Shown here: positions 1-7,694 of the stretch, one piece after another
Layout of the letters: each line of letters starts with the position of its first letter
Numbering within the stretch: the first letter of the stretch is position 1
IMG/VR virus record: IMGVR_UViG_3300028177_000003
Span: 25,530-89,529 of that record
Length of the DNA stretch: 64,000 nucleotides
Source of the DNA: a virus
Strand: one strand, 5' to 3'
The notes under the pieces: model-generated
What the model was told of the DNA's origin: nothing
The model's database searches: none
The model's input: the letters and a program-made list of their open reading frames with translations, nothing else
Position numbers and translations under genes: made by a program

Positions 1-937
1 CGGCGTTCAAGACTCGGACCCCTGGTGACAGCTGTTCCAGGACCTCCTTCAAGGCATCCGCGAACTCAGCGGACCCCTTGGAGGGGACGTTGATGATCGC
101 CTTTTGCTGTCCGTCGGCAACCCACCGTGTTGCGATCTCAACGAGGGATGAGCCCAGGTCCTTCGGCAACACGTTGCCCGACATCTCCTCGGTGGACTCT
201 GCAGTCGATGTCAGTATGTGGGACTCGACGCGAAGGTTGCGGGGAGCCCACCCAGAGTTCATGTGCTCAGCCAGAGTCCTCGTGTAGACCCTTGCGTAGT
301 TCAGATAGACCTGGGCCCCATCCGTGCGGTACGGGGTCGCCGTCAAGAGGATAGCTGTGCCCATCCTGTCCATCCAGGCCTTCAAGAAGACCGACAGCTC
401 GTTCAGGGGTCGCCCTTCCTTATCAAACATGAGGTGGTGCGCCTCGTCAATGACCAGGATCCGCTCACAAAGATCTTCCGGAAGGGCTTCAATGTCCCAC
501 GACGTCAGCTGGGAGTGCGTTGTGGGGAGGAAGGGGCGGGAGGAGGAGCCGGACAGGGCAGTATCGAAATGCCCTCGTTTATCCCCGGTCTCGCGGAGGT
601 CTTCCATGAACCAGGTGGGGTCGATGACGCAGCAAGAGTCCGAGGCGACCCCCGGCTCCATTGGGCGGAACACGTTCATCAGGTGGGTCGGGCGGAAGCC
701 CTCCTCGATTGCGATGAACGGGGTGGCGATGACGGCACCAGGGAAGTGGTGTCGCAGCTTTGCCAGGGTGTACTGAGTGGTGAGCGTTTTTCCCGAGCCC
801 GTGGGCATGGCCAGAACCACGAGATCTTGCCCGTCCATGATCTCGGAGATGCAGAACTTCGCTGCATCATCCTGGTAGTCTCGGAGAACCCGTGTCTCTA
901 CGTTCTCTACGTGTGGGCGAGGCTGAAGACTGACCAT
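1..937 (-). CDS. DEAD/DEAH-box superfamily 2 helicase, 3' part cut by window edge
   Basis: The reading frame starts at ATG 937 and stays open to base 1, so the C-terminus lies outside the window. A Walker A motif (MPTGSGKT) lies near residue 45 and a DEAH Walker B (VIDEAHHL) near residue 160. A LLTATP motif III follows. This order is that of superfamily 2 ATP-dependent DNA or RNA translocases such as ResIII-type helicases. It is the first gene after a P1-type promoter at 959-985. I infer a role in recombination, repair or replication. The substrate cannot be told from sequence. The long plus-strand frame over the same DNA is a shadow. Confidence 0.9.
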   Translation of the reverse strand, partial: MVSLQPRPHVENVETRVLRDYQDDAAKFCISEIMDGQDLVVLAMPTGSGKTLTTQYTLAKLRHHFPGAVIATPFIAIEEGFRPTHLMNVFRPMEPGVASDSCCVIDPTWFMEDLRETGDKRGHFDTALSGSSSRPFLPTTHSQLTSWDIEALPEDLCERILVIDEAHHLMFDKEGRPLNELSVFLKAWMDRMGTAILLTATPYRTDGAQVYLNYARVYTRTLAEHMNSGWAPRNLRVESHILTSTAESTEEMSGNVLPKDLGSSLVEIATRWVADGQQKAIINVPSKGSAEFADALKEVLEQLSPGVRVLNA

Positions 938-958
938 ATACGAGTCCCTCCACCCACA

Positions 959-985
959 TTACGCCTCGGGCTGTGGCGGGGAACC
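959..985 (-). promoter_or_regulatory. P1-type promoter of the helicase gene
   Basis: On the minus strand it reads GGTTCCC, 13 nt, GGCGTAA. The second box differs from the common GACGTAA by one base. It lies about 20 nt before the helicase start codon. Confidence 0.7.
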
Positions 986-1093
986 CTCCTGGTCGCAGAA
1001 GAGCGCGTGCTCACCCCCGGCAGGGGCTCGGGTCATCGGCCAGCTTGGCAGTGTAGCCTTCGGCAACACCTTCGGCTGATCCGAGGGTAGGGT

Positions 1094-1471
1094 CTAACCG
1101 AGCGGCTCGCCGGACTGCTGGGGCCCGTCGAGGGTCTCGAGGAAAGCCATCGCCTCCGCGATTACGTCGTCTGCCTCGGTGCCTTCTTCCGTGGTCTGCG
1201 CATAGGCCAGCTGGTAGAGTTCTCGGTTCCCTGCGTGGCGGATACTGATCACGTGCCGCCCCCGCTTGTCTGACAAAACAAGCGGCATCGCACCCGGACC
1301 TTCGGAAATAGAGACCCGTCCTTCCCCGAGAGTAGTCCACAGCAAGGGGGGCAGGCGAGGCCGGAATTGTATGTTCCACCTCAGGTGGCCTTTTCGAGTA
1401 GCCTCCAGCACGGCGACGGCCAGGGCATCCTGCTTCTCCAGAAGGGCGCGGGCTTGTGCGAGTGAACTCAT
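1094..1471 (-). CDS. Hypothetical protein, 125 aa
   Basis: Not recognised. The start ATG is preceded by GGAGCCGAA and overlaps the TGA of the gene at 1468-1728 as ATGA, so the two are translationally coupled. The protein begins with a short helix rich in Ala, Leu and Glu, has a basic, Pro-rich middle part and ends in an acidic helix with EEGTEADD. No membrane segment or metal-binding cluster is visible. It is the last gene of a run of small genes reading from about 2.8 kb. Confidence 0.7.
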   Translation of the reverse strand: MSSLAQARALLEKQDALAVAVLEATRKGHLRWNIQFRPRLPPLLWTTLGEGRVSISEGPGAMPLVLSDKRGRHVISIRHAGNRELYQLAYAQTTEEGTEADDVIAEAMAFLETLDGPQQSGEPLG

Positions 1472-1728
1472 TTCGGCTCCTGATCGGGGTAGACCTTCCG
1501 AACCACCCTGGACTCAGGTTCTGGCGGCGGGAGTGCGGGTGGCCTCTTGATCTTCCCCGCCTCGTAGAGGGCCTGCTCGCCCAGCACGTAGACCCCGAAG
1601 ACGGGAACCAGGCCCAGCATCATGAGACCCATCTGGGTAATGGCACTGCGGTCCTTCTTCAGGACCTGGGCGTAGAGGGCGGTGTGCATGACCACATACA
1701 CAACCAAGAAGAGCCACATGCTGCTCAT
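1468..1728 (-). CDS. Small membrane protein, 86 aa
   Basis: The N-terminal half has two hydrophobic segments, about residues 4-20 (start MSSMWLFLVVYVV) and 32-50 (MGLMMLGLVPVFGVYVLG), joined by a short basic loop. The C-terminal third is Pro-rich and charged. This predicts a small two-helix inner-membrane protein. The ribosome site GGAGCCGAA is identical to that of the next gene. A holin-like role is possible on topology alone, but it is 18 kb from the endolysin and the call is open. Confidence 0.7.
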   Translation of the reverse strand: MSSMWLFLVVYVVMHTALYAQVLKKDRSAITQMGLMMLGLVPVFGVYVLGEQALYEAGKIKRPPALPPPEPESRVVRKVYPDQEPK

Positions 1729-1737
1729 TTCGGCTCC

Positions 1738-2118
1738 TTAGAAGAATGCTTTCCAGCCCTGGTTGTTCGCCTTGAGGCCGAGCGGCTTGAGGGCCCTGGC
1801 GATCTCGGCGTAGAGCGCGTGCTCGTCGGGGCTGGCGTTCACCATACCGTGGCGGTCGTAGCAGACGAACACGTAGTCGACGACCGCGTCGTTCCACTCG
1901 GACTTGGAGATCTCCTCGTGGCGCATCCCGCAGAGGGAGATGTTGCTCGTCTTCCGCGACCAGTGGTCCTCGGGGTCGTAGTCCGGGTTGTCCCGCTTGA
2001 CCGTGACCTCGATGGTGTCGTGGTCCCCGCCAGGATACTCGCCGACCAGAAGCACGTGTCGCTCGTCGAGGGTTGCACGCAGGACCTCGACCACCTTGTT
2101 AGTTTCCCAGCGCATCAC
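1738..2118 (-). CDS. Hypothetical protein, 126 aa
   Basis: Not recognised. The start overlaps the stop of the gene at 2115-2498 by four bases. The sequence is mixed alpha/beta with many Asp, Glu and Tyr (for example DNPDYDPEDHW) and no membrane segment, which suggests a small soluble acidic protein. It ends nine bases before the start of the membrane protein gene at 1728. Confidence 0.65.
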   Translation of the reverse strand: MMRWETNKVVEVLRATLDERHVLLVGEYPGGDHDTIEVTVKRDNPDYDPEDHWSRKTSNISLCGMRHEEISKSEWNDAVVDYVFVCYDRHGMVNASPDEHALYAEIARALKPLGLKANNQGWKAFF

Positions 2119-2498
2119 TCATCCTCCGCGTGGGTCAGAACCTTGACGGCCTGCTCGCAGGTCTCGCGGGCACGCACCTTCTTCCGAGCGAGGGACTCCG
2201 CCATCTCGGGAGCACCCTCGGGAAGGTTCTCCCAGGCACCCTGGATGATATGCAGAGCAATCACCATCTTGGTGAGGTCGTGGAAGGTCAGGCCTGCTCG
2301 AAGCCGAGGACCCAAGACCGTTCCGGCCGAACCCAGGAAGGCGTCCTTCATCTGGCGGGACCAGGTCGAACCCATCTGGGCCGACATCCAGTCCTTCACG
2401 CAGGCAGGGGGGTCGTCGATGATGTGGCCCAGCTCGAACGCCGAAGCAACCAGCTCAGCCTCATGGGCGATCAGGGTGTAGCGGGTGATAGCGATCAT
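2115..2498 (-). CDS. Hypothetical protein, 127 aa, mostly helical
   Basis: Not recognised. It starts at ATG 2498, which overlaps the stop of the upstream gene. It is rich in Ala, Leu, Glu and Lys and predicted mostly helical. The segment MKDAFLGSAGTVLGPRL may hold a glycine-rich turn. It sits in the four-gene coupled run 2824-1468 driven from the P1 element at 2845. Confidence 0.65.
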   Translation of the reverse strand: MIAITRYTLIAHEAELVASAFELGHIIDDPPACVKDWMSAQMGSTWSRQMKDAFLGSAGTVLGPRLRAGLTFHDLTKMVIALHIIQGAWENLPEGAPEMAESLARKKVRARETCEQAVKVLTHAEDE

Positions 2499-2824
2499 CC
2501 GCTTTCCAAGGACGACTTCATCTCGTCCAGCAGGGGGATGGCGCGAGTCATGGCCGCCAGGACTTCCCGGGGGTCGGTGACCTCAGTGGAGTGGCCCGTG
2601 AACCGTTCGCTGCGCTTGAACACGCCCACCCGAGGCGATCGCATGGTCCCGTGCGGGGACACTTCCTTGCTGAAGCAGACCACGGTGTCGTTTCCGACCT
2701 CGAGGTTGTAGGGGAACTCCAGCGCCCCCTTGCGGGCCATGGAGTAGACGCGGGTGACGAGCACCGGCTCGGCAACCTCGGGGACCTCGACGGCTTCCAC
2801 GGGGAGGGCAGGATCGGCAGACAT
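2495..2824 (-). CDS. Hypothetical protein, 109 aa
   Basis: I choose ATG 2824 over the longer frame because GAAGGAG lies eight bases upstream and the P1 promoter at 2845-2871 lies just before it, inside the longer frame. The N-terminus is acidic and Val/Pro-rich, and the rest looks beta-rich. Not recognised. It is the first gene of the coupled run reading down to 1094. Confidence 0.7.
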   Translation of the reverse strand: MSADPALPVEAVEVPEVAEPVLVTRVYSMARKGALEFPYNLEVGNDTVVCFSKEVSPHGTMRSPRVGVFKRSERFTGHSTEVTDPREVLAAMTRAIPLLDEMKSSLESG

Positions 2825-2844
2825 GGTAGACTCCTTCGCTTCTC

Positions 2845-2871
2845 TTACGTCGGGAAGCCAGCCAGGGAAGC
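2845..2871 (-). promoter_or_regulatory. P1-type promoter
   Basis: Minus strand reads GCTTCCC, 13 nt, GACGTAA, then GAGAAGCGAAGGAG and the start codon of the gene at 2824. It abuts the stop codon of the Thg1-like gene. Confidence 0.75.
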
Positions 2872-3671
2872 TACTGGGCCACCTGGGGCTCTGCGCCTTC
2901 AAAGACCACGTCAGCTCGGTTCACCACCTGCATGAACGGGGGCATCGGGCAGACCTCGATGCTGGAACGAGTCACCACCAGGTCGGGGTTCCGACGTGCA
3001 TCGTGTCTCTCGGGAAGTCCCTCAAGTTCAGCCGGGGTCAGTGTCCGCTCAACCACGACCCTTCGCAAGAACGAACCACGCTTGAAGAAGGCAGGATAGT
3101 CGTTCCAGTTGACGCCGACTGCGTGCAGCATGTCCTGCATCTCGGAGCCAGTCTTCTTGTGCATCTGCTTGTGCGAGTAGTAGTGGCGGGTCGCCATAGA
3201 GATGGAGTTCTTGGTGGCGTCCAGCTCTCTCCATAGCAATGCGTTGACAGCCTCTTCACGGCTGGGCACTACCCAGGCCCGACTGTCGAAAACAGCCAGC
3301 TTGCCCGCCTTCTCCGGGATCGCCTGGAGGACGGCAGCGTTGAAGAACGCAGTCGCCTGGGAGGCAGTGATACTGACCAGCTTCTGCAGCTTCCCTCCGA
3401 GCCACGGTTCGGAGTTTGGGCCGTGCGGCGCCAGGACCAGAGTGATCTCATCGCTCTGGGTGTACCCGATGCACGCGCCAGTCTCCTTGACCAGGTGGCG
3501 TGTGGTCTCAACCATCAGGTCCGAGAGACGGGAATCGTAGGGACGCTCCAGCCCTCGCGTCCACTTGCTGAAGGTCTTGCCGTCCAGTCGGATGACAACA
3601 GGCAGTCCTGGCAAGGCGGTGCGCCCTGCTTCGGCCCTCTCGTACATCTTCATCCGGTCGCCGAGTTTCAT
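2871..3671 (-). CDS. Thg1-like tRNA(His) guanylyltransferase / 3'-5' polymerase
   Basis: The family adds nucleotides in the 3'-5' direction to tRNA 5' ends, either G-1 on tRNA(His) or during 5'-end repair. The 266-residue length fits. The first catalytic metal site is RLDGKTFSKWTRG (Asp30) and the second is YTQSDEITLVL (Asp74, Glu75). A central basic segment with SMATRHYYSHK follows. The start ATG has GGAGG six bases upstream. With the CCA-adding enzyme at 13984-15471 it gives this phage enzymes for both ends of tRNA. Whether it acts in tRNA(His) maturation or repair of damaged tRNAs cannot be decided here. Confidence 0.9.
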   Translation of the reverse strand: MKLGDRMKMYERAEAGRTALPGLPVVIRLDGKTFSKWTRGLERPYDSRLSDLMVETTRHLVKETGACIGYTQSDEITLVLAPHGPNSEPWLGGKLQKLVSITASQATAFFNAAVLQAIPEKAGKLAVFDSRAWVVPSREEAVNALLWRELDATKNSISMATRHYYSHKQMHKKTGSEMQDMLHAVGVNWNDYPAFFKRGSFLRRVVVERTLTPAELEGLPERHDARRNPDLVVTRSSIEVCPMPPFMQVVNRADVVFEGAEPQVAQ

Positions 3672-3710
3672 GCGGTTCCTCCAGTTTCAGAGTTACCGCT
3701 GCTCGGACTC

Positions 3711-3953
3711 CTACGACCTCTTGAAGATCGCCCCCAGGCTCCTCGGAGTCCTCATCGGCTTCGGAGTGACCGGACCCATGACGAGCATTTCGTTCATCGG
3801 CTCGCGGCGTCCGGTGATAGTCCCGGCGACCCGCACCTCGTAGCGAGGGTTCGTTTTCTTGTCCGTGTGGGCGCAGGTCCCAGCCTCCTCATTGCAGGTG
3901 GGGCAACGGAACGCCTCAGGGGGCAGCTTGGTCCGATTGATGAATTGACTCAT
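3711..3953 (-). CDS. Small protein with possible zinc site, 80 aa
   Basis: Residues about 16-30 hold a CPTCNEEAGTCAH cluster, that is CxxC then C and H, which could bind one zinc. The rest is basic (NPRYEVRVAGTITGRREP) and could contact nucleic acid. The start lies two bases from the end of the ATPase gene at 3955-4392, with GAGG inside that coding end as ribosome site. Family not recognised. Confidence 0.65.
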   Translation of the reverse strand: MSQFINRTKLPPEAFRCPTCNEEAGTCAHTDKKTNPRYEVRVAGTITGRREPMNEMLVMGPVTPKPMRTPRSLGAIFKRS

Positions 3954-3954
3954 T

Positions 3955-4392
3955 CTACAGGGCCTCGATCTCGGCCTCGGTGATCTCGCCTCGCGCTGCC
4001 TTCAACAGGAGGGCGCGCACCTCCTTTCGGGCCTGCTTGGTGGTGATCATATCGACCCAGCCGTCGCGGGACTGGAGCACGTGAGTGAACCCCACCAGGA
4101 TGCCGCTCACCACGGAGTACAGGGTCCCGTTCGGGTCCCTGGTCCGGGATGCAGGGTCATCCAGAGGTTCCAGGCTTTCGATACGACGAGGCTGTTGCCG
4201 TGTTCGAACGACGACCTCGCCGCAGTCCTGCGCTACTCCAGCGACCTTTTCGGCGGAGAGGAGCGCCGCGTTCAGATCCTCTCCAGTGGTGCCGATCTTA
4301 GCGTCGAACCCGGCATCCAGAAGAGCCTTGGCGACCAGAACCGCCACAGTGGTCTTACCCCCGCCCGCTTCCCCTTCTACAGTCACTCGCAC
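3955..4392 (-). CDS. P-loop NTPase, 145 aa
   Basis: I choose GTG 4392 because GGAGGT lies six bases upstream. The longer frame runs back through a non-coding hairpin. The protein opens at once with a Walker A motif (VTVEGEAGGGKTTVAV) followed by a helix, as in small AAA-like or nucleoside kinase-like proteins. A convincing Walker B is not seen. The C-terminal 40 residues are helical and basic (TTKQARKEVRALLLKAARG). The substrate is unknown. A plausible role is handling nucleotides or short DNA. Confidence 0.75.
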   Translation of the reverse strand: MRVTVEGEAGGGKTTVAVLVAKALLDAGFDAKIGTTGEDLNAALLSAEKVAGVAQDCGEVVVRTRQQPRRIESLEPLDDPASRTRDPNGTLYSVVSGILVGFTHVLQSRDGWVDMITTKQARKEVRALLLKAARGEITEAEIEAL

Positions 4393-4450
4393 AGAGCACC
4401 TCCGGGTTCTGTTACCCTTTAGTGAAACTCCTGGCCCTCGTGCGGGGGCG

Positions 4451-4483
4451 GCTCGTCGGGCCGCTGTGAACAACCCGACGAGC
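4451..4483. repeat. Perfect 10-bp inverted repeat with 13-nt loop
   Basis: GCTCGTCGGG and CCCGACGAGC flank a 13-nt loop in the gene-free stretch 4393-4570. There is no T run on either side. It could be a terminator for the minus-strand gene ending at 4571 or a protein-binding site. Confidence 0.55.
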
Positions 4484-4520
4484 CTAAAGTAACCACCCTC
4501 TCGTGACTGAGGAGGAACCT

Positions 4521-4649
4521 ATGCACCCCTATACCCGCCGCACAATCCGCGAAGCCGGAAATCCGCTGTCCTACTCGGTGAGCGTACCTCGGAAGATCTT
4601 CCGGAAGAGCGTCTTCTCCTTCTGGTTGAATTCCCAGTCGTTGGCATAG
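4521..4649 (+). CDS. Possible small plus-strand peptide, 42 aa
   Basis: An ATG at 4521 follows a very good ribosome site (GAGGAGGAACCT). The peptide begins MHPYTRRTIREAGN and is strongly basic. Its 3' half lies antisense to the end of the gene at 4571-4816. The ribosome site is the only real support, and the frame could be accidental. Confidence 0.3.
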   Translation: MHPYTRRTIREAGNPLSYSVSVPRKIFRKSVFSFWLNSQSLA

Positions 4650-4816
4650 TACACCGCTTCAACCGCCACCAGGTAGAAGTCCATCGTCCCCCAGTGGGTT
4701 CGCAGAGTGGTGTACGTCTGCTCGTCGGCGCGACCCGCTCGGACATCGTAGACTGCCAGCCCGATGTGGCTGGGGCATTCGGTAGACGGGGCGGGAACAA
4801 AACCGGGACGGGACAT
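4571..4816 (-). CDS. Hypothetical protein, 81 aa
   Basis: Starts at ATG 4816 after CCAGAGGTCTCT. The protein is aromatic-rich in its second half (FYLVAVEAVYYANDWEFNQK) and ends in a basic helix. It is not recognised. No membrane segment or cysteine cluster is visible. It is followed by the gene-free stretch with the 10-bp inverted repeat. Confidence 0.65.
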   Translation of the reverse strand: MSRPGFVPAPSTECPSHIGLAVYDVRAGRADEQTYTTLRTHWGTMDFYLVAVEAVYYANDWEFNQKEKTLFRKIFRGTLTE

Positions 4817-4857
4817 AGAGACCTCTGGTGAAGGCTACCGTACCCGACAAGCTGACC

Positions 4858-5346
4858 CTACCTCATCATCCGCACCACGCCGTTCCCGGGAGGGTGCATC
4901 TCAGTCCAGGCAGCGAATGCTTCGGCGTCCTCCCCTTCCAGGGCGATACCGAAGTACACCGTGCAGTCCTCGTTGTCCCGGGTGGTCTCTACGACCCGAC
5001 CGTCGGCCTGGGCCCAGGTGTGCTGGAACCAGCCCTGCCGCCACGGGTGGTATGCGTAGCCGATCACAATCGCTGACACACTGCCCTCTCTGAAGAGACG
5101 CGAGACATTCCAGTGGCACGCGCCGTCATTCCCCCAGAGGAACCTCAGACCGTCCGTGTGGAAGCACCGACCCGTCTCCAGGATCTCCCCCAGGTCTGGG
5201 TCGTTGTCGAACTGACCCCAGGGGTCGGTGACCCCCATCCCCGACTCAAGGTCCAGCAGACGGACCTTGAGGGTCCCCACCTGCGCGGGGCTGGGTCGGG
5301 ACATCTTTCCCCGCCAGTTGCTCCCCTCTCTATCTGCGGATGCCAT
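4858..5346 (-). CDS. Hypothetical protein, 162 aa
   Basis: I choose ATG 5346 because GGGAGG lies three to eight bases before it and the P1 promoter lies just upstream. The protein is soluble, aromatic-rich and acidic, with an extended beta-type middle (FREGSVSAIVIGYAYHP) and many Trp. Not recognised. It opens a short unit with the gene at 4571. Confidence 0.7.
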   Translation of the reverse strand: MASADREGSNWRGKMSRPSPAQVGTLKVRLLDLESGMGVTDPWGQFDNDPDLGEILETGRCFHTDGLRFLWGNDGACHWNVSRLFREGSVSAIVIGYAYHPWRQGWFQHTWAQADGRVVETTRDNEDCTVYFGIALEGEDAEAFAAWTEMHPPGNGVVRMMR

Positions 5347-5362
5347 TCTGCCTCCCACTGAG

Positions 5363-5389
5363 TTACGTCGGGGGAGGCGCCAGGGAAAC
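5363..5389 (-). promoter_or_regulatory. P1-type promoter
   Basis: Minus strand reads GTTTCCC, 13 nt, GACGTAA, 16 bases before the start codon at 5346. It fills the space between the MazG-like gene and the next unit. Confidence 0.75.
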
Positions 5390-5464
5390 CTTAGAACACC
5401 TCAGGGTCCAGGGACGCGGTAGCACTCTTCCGGCCCAGTCTTCGCCGAACTGCATAGACCCGTC

Positions 5465-5953
5465 TCAGGCCTCTGGGACACCTCCGGTCTCCCGGTTTGC
5501 GGTGAAATCCAGGCTCTCCATCCTCTGGATTCGAGACTCGACCACACTGGAGATGCTGGTGAAGCCGTAGATGGCGATGAGGTTCTCTGCAGAGCCCAGG
5601 ATGCTCGAGAGCGCTTCGGGCAGCGTGCCTCGGGACTCGGACCGAATCCCCTCGTGGGACTTGCCCACGCAGCGAGAGAGGCATCCAGCAGCCACGAACA
5701 GAGCACCCAGCGTCCGCTGGGACATGTCGGGGGCGGACTGGACCTTGATCCCTTCGGCCTCGGCGAACCCGCAGACCGCCAGGATGACGTCAGCCAACTC
5801 CTCGGCCATCTCGACTCGGTTGCCCTCGATAACGGCGAGTTGGACCTCGCTGCACTCCTCGACGACCTGGTGGGCGTTGCGCATGGGGGTCTGGCGGCCG
5901 AAGTTCTTCTGGCGCCAGGCGTGCACCCGCTTGCCGATCGCGTCGTAGTTCAT
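5465..5953 (-). CDS. MazG-like nucleotide pyrophosphohydrolase
   Basis: The family hydrolyses NTPs or (d)NTPs to monophosphates, and phage copies can also lower ppGpp or adjust nucleotide pools. Residues about 22-55 hold the hallmark helices HQVVEECSEVQLAVIEG and MAEELADVILAV, that is EExxE and ExxD metal ligands. Length 162 aa is larger than the minimal MazG fold because of a C-terminal helical extension. The ATG at 5953 has GGAGG nine bases upstream. An ATG at 5962 has no room for a ribosome site. Confidence 0.8.
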   Translation of the reverse strand: MNYDAIGKRVHAWRQKNFGRQTPMRNAHQVVEECSEVQLAVIEGNRVEMAEELADVILAVCGFAEAEGIKVQSAPDMSQRTLGALFVAAGCLSRCVGKSHEGIRSESRGTLPEALSSILGSAENLIAIYGFTSISSVVESRIQRMESLDFTANRETGGVPEA

Positions 5954-5958
5954 CTCAG

Positions 5959-6216
5959 TCATCCTCCGGGCCTGAGATGATACCCCCGACCCCTGTCGTG
6001 ACCGACTCGCCCTTCTCGGGGCAACCCTCCTTCTGGCACCTCCCCCTCCTTGTCGTGCATCCCATAGGCGATGAAGACTCCTTCGGGGTGGGGCTCGCCG
6101 AGGGTCGGTGATGCGCAGATGACTACAAACTCTGGAAGGAGCTTCTTCCCAGGGTAGGACCCCAGCCACATTCCGGGCCAGATCTGATGTGCGTCCAGAT
6201 TACTCGGGTGCTTCAC
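5959..6216 (-). CDS. Hypothetical protein, possibly split by a +1 frameshift
   Basis: As annotated the protein is 85 aa. Its N-terminal part (IWPGMWLGSYPG, then FVVICASP) resembles the start of small tyrosine-phosphatase-like folds, but no catalytic Cys-x5-Arg loop follows. From about residue 62 the frame becomes Gly/Arg-rich. The +1 frame from the same point reads a more protein-like CQKEGCPEKGESVTTG and ends GPEDD at a stop one base before ATG 5953 of the next gene. The shift would fall in a GGAGGGGGAGG run. Either a programmed shift or a one-base insertion is possible. Confidence 0.5.
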   Translation of the reverse strand: MKHPSNLDAHQIWPGMWLGSYPGKKLLPEFVVICASPTLGEPHPEGVFIAYGMHDKEGEVPEGGLPREGRVGHDRGRGYHLRPGG

Positions 6217-7000
6217 TGAAGTCTCCTGACTTGACTGCCTTGAGGAACCGGTTCTGGCGTCGCTCCCGTTCCAGGACCTTCTCCATACGCTCGATTCGGG
6301 AATCGGAGTCTGCGATAATCTCGTTGAGCGTCTCGGTCGGAGGGAGCTTCAGGGGCGGCGGGGGAGGCTTGGCAACCGGCTCAGGCAGGGGAGCACCGTG
6401 CAGCCACAGGTCCCAGGCTTCCTTGCTCGACAGGTAGTGCCAGGTTCGGCAGCGAGACCCGGGAATCCGAATCTTGTCTCCCACGGACTCACCTCGGTAA
6501 ACCCGTGGGAGCTTCTCCAGCATCAACCCGGAGAGGGTGGTGGAGACCTGGTTGTGGGCTTCGCCCAGGGCTTCGGCCAGCCAGCGGGCGTCCCGAGGCT
6601 CAGTGAGGGCGGCGATCTTCGCCGCTACTCGGTTCCGAAGGTCGGCGGGGGTCGTCCGAGTCGGAGCAGCGAACATTGCCTCCACGGGGGAGGACTTCCT
6701 CTGGAAGGGGTCGTTCTCGGCGATGGCCACTACCCAGCGTCCGCCTCGGTGGTTCTGAGGGAGGTCGGCGGGAAAGTTCGGTGGCGGGTCCACTTCCCGA
6801 TACCAGGCGGGGGTCTGGGTAGTCCCCTTCCCGATTGCGGAGTTTACAGATTCCCGGTTGATGCCTGTTCTCAATGCGGCCAGGCGCACATTGACAGGCC
6901 CGTTCTCCTTGATCCACTTCCAGAGCTTGGCTCTCTGTGAGTTGGGGTCTGGGTTCGAAGGAGCCTGTCGTCCAGGGCCTGTACGGATTCTGCTGGTCAT
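6200..7000 (-). CDS. Putative DNA-binding protein, 266 aa
   Basis: The start ATG 7000 has AGGAGG eight bases upstream. After a basic, Pro-rich tail the segment LWKWIKENGPVNVRLAALR with GINRESVNSAI reads like a helix-turn-helix of the winged type. A second similar segment near residue 140 (DARWLAEALGEAHNQVSTTL) could be another. A run of prolines (PPPPPLKLPPTE) links to a C-terminal coiled-coil helix with EKVLERERRQNRFLKAV. I infer a phage transcription or DNA-organising factor, from pattern only. Confidence 0.6.
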   Translation of the reverse strand: MTSRIRTGPGRQAPSNPDPNSQRAKLWKWIKENGPVNVRLAALRTGINRESVNSAIGKGTTQTPAWYREVDPPPNFPADLPQNHRGGRWVVAIAENDPFQRKSSPVEAMFAAPTRTTPADLRNRVAAKIAALTEPRDARWLAEALGEAHNQVSTTLSGLMLEKLPRVYRGESVGDKIRIPGSRCRTWHYLSSKEAWDLWLHGAPLPEPVAKPPPPPLKLPPTETLNEIIADSDSRIERMEKVLERERRQNRFLKAVKSGDFSEAPE

Positions 7001-7050
7001 GCGGAGACCTCCTGGCGAGGGCTTACCTATCTCATACTCACCTCGGCCCT

Positions 7051-7623
7051 CTACCGAAGCCGCTGCCCTCGGCGGAGCCACACGTCCAGCATCACCTCTT
7101 GGTAAGAGATGCCCTTTTCCGGCATGTCTTCAATGCCGGTGCGGGACCCCTCGCGAGTGCCGGCGATATTGCGGACCCACTGGGTATCTGTAGATGCCTC
7201 GCAGCCCACCAGCAACCATGCCTTCCCGTGGTTCCAGGGCTGTTCCCACAGAGGGGTCCCGGACCAGCAGTGAAAGCAGCCTCCCCACAAGGTGCCCTTG
7301 CCCTCGCAGAAGAGGCAGGTCGGGTTCGCCTTGTTGGTGACCTTCCCGACCGAAAACTTCACCCCACCGTTGTGCTCGGGTGCTCGGTAGCGTCCGGCTA
7401 CCTTGACAAAGAGAGGCTGACCTACAGGCTCATAGTCCGCGAAGGTCTGCAGCTCTCGGTGCTTGGACCCCCGGCAGATCACCAGAATGTCTGTGCCTTC
7501 TACCGTCTCCCGACCCACAGTGATCCGAGACCCCAGGCCCGACTGCCGGGAGTACACTGGGTCCGCTGCCCTGGAGAAGGGCAGGTCGGGCCAGTATCGA
7601 AATCCGGTCGGAGGGAGTAGCAT
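7051..7623 (-). CDS. Hypothetical protein with CxxC cluster, 190 aa
   Basis: Near residue 102 the sequence CLFCEGKGTLWGGCFHCW holds two CxxC pairs, a likely zinc knuckle of the DnaJ/rubredoxin kind. The surrounding sequence is beta-rich. The start ATG 7623 follows AGAAGG. Between this gene and the next upstream one lie about 70 bases with no gene. Function unknown. Confidence 0.65.
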   Translation of the reverse strand: MLLPPTGFRYWPDLPFSRAADPVYSRQSGLGSRITVGRETVEGTDILVICRGSKHRELQTFADYEPVGQPLFVKVAGRYRAPEHNGGVKFSVGKVTNKANPTCLFCEGKGTLWGGCFHCWSGTPLWEQPWNHGKAWLLVGCEASTDTQWVRNIAGTREGSRTGIEDMPEKGISYQEVMLDVWLRRGQRLR

Positions 7624-7694
7624 ACAACCTTCTACCCGTAGTGCTCAGGCGGTGGTTTCACTATCGTTGCACACACGCGTGGGAAGCGGTCCAG

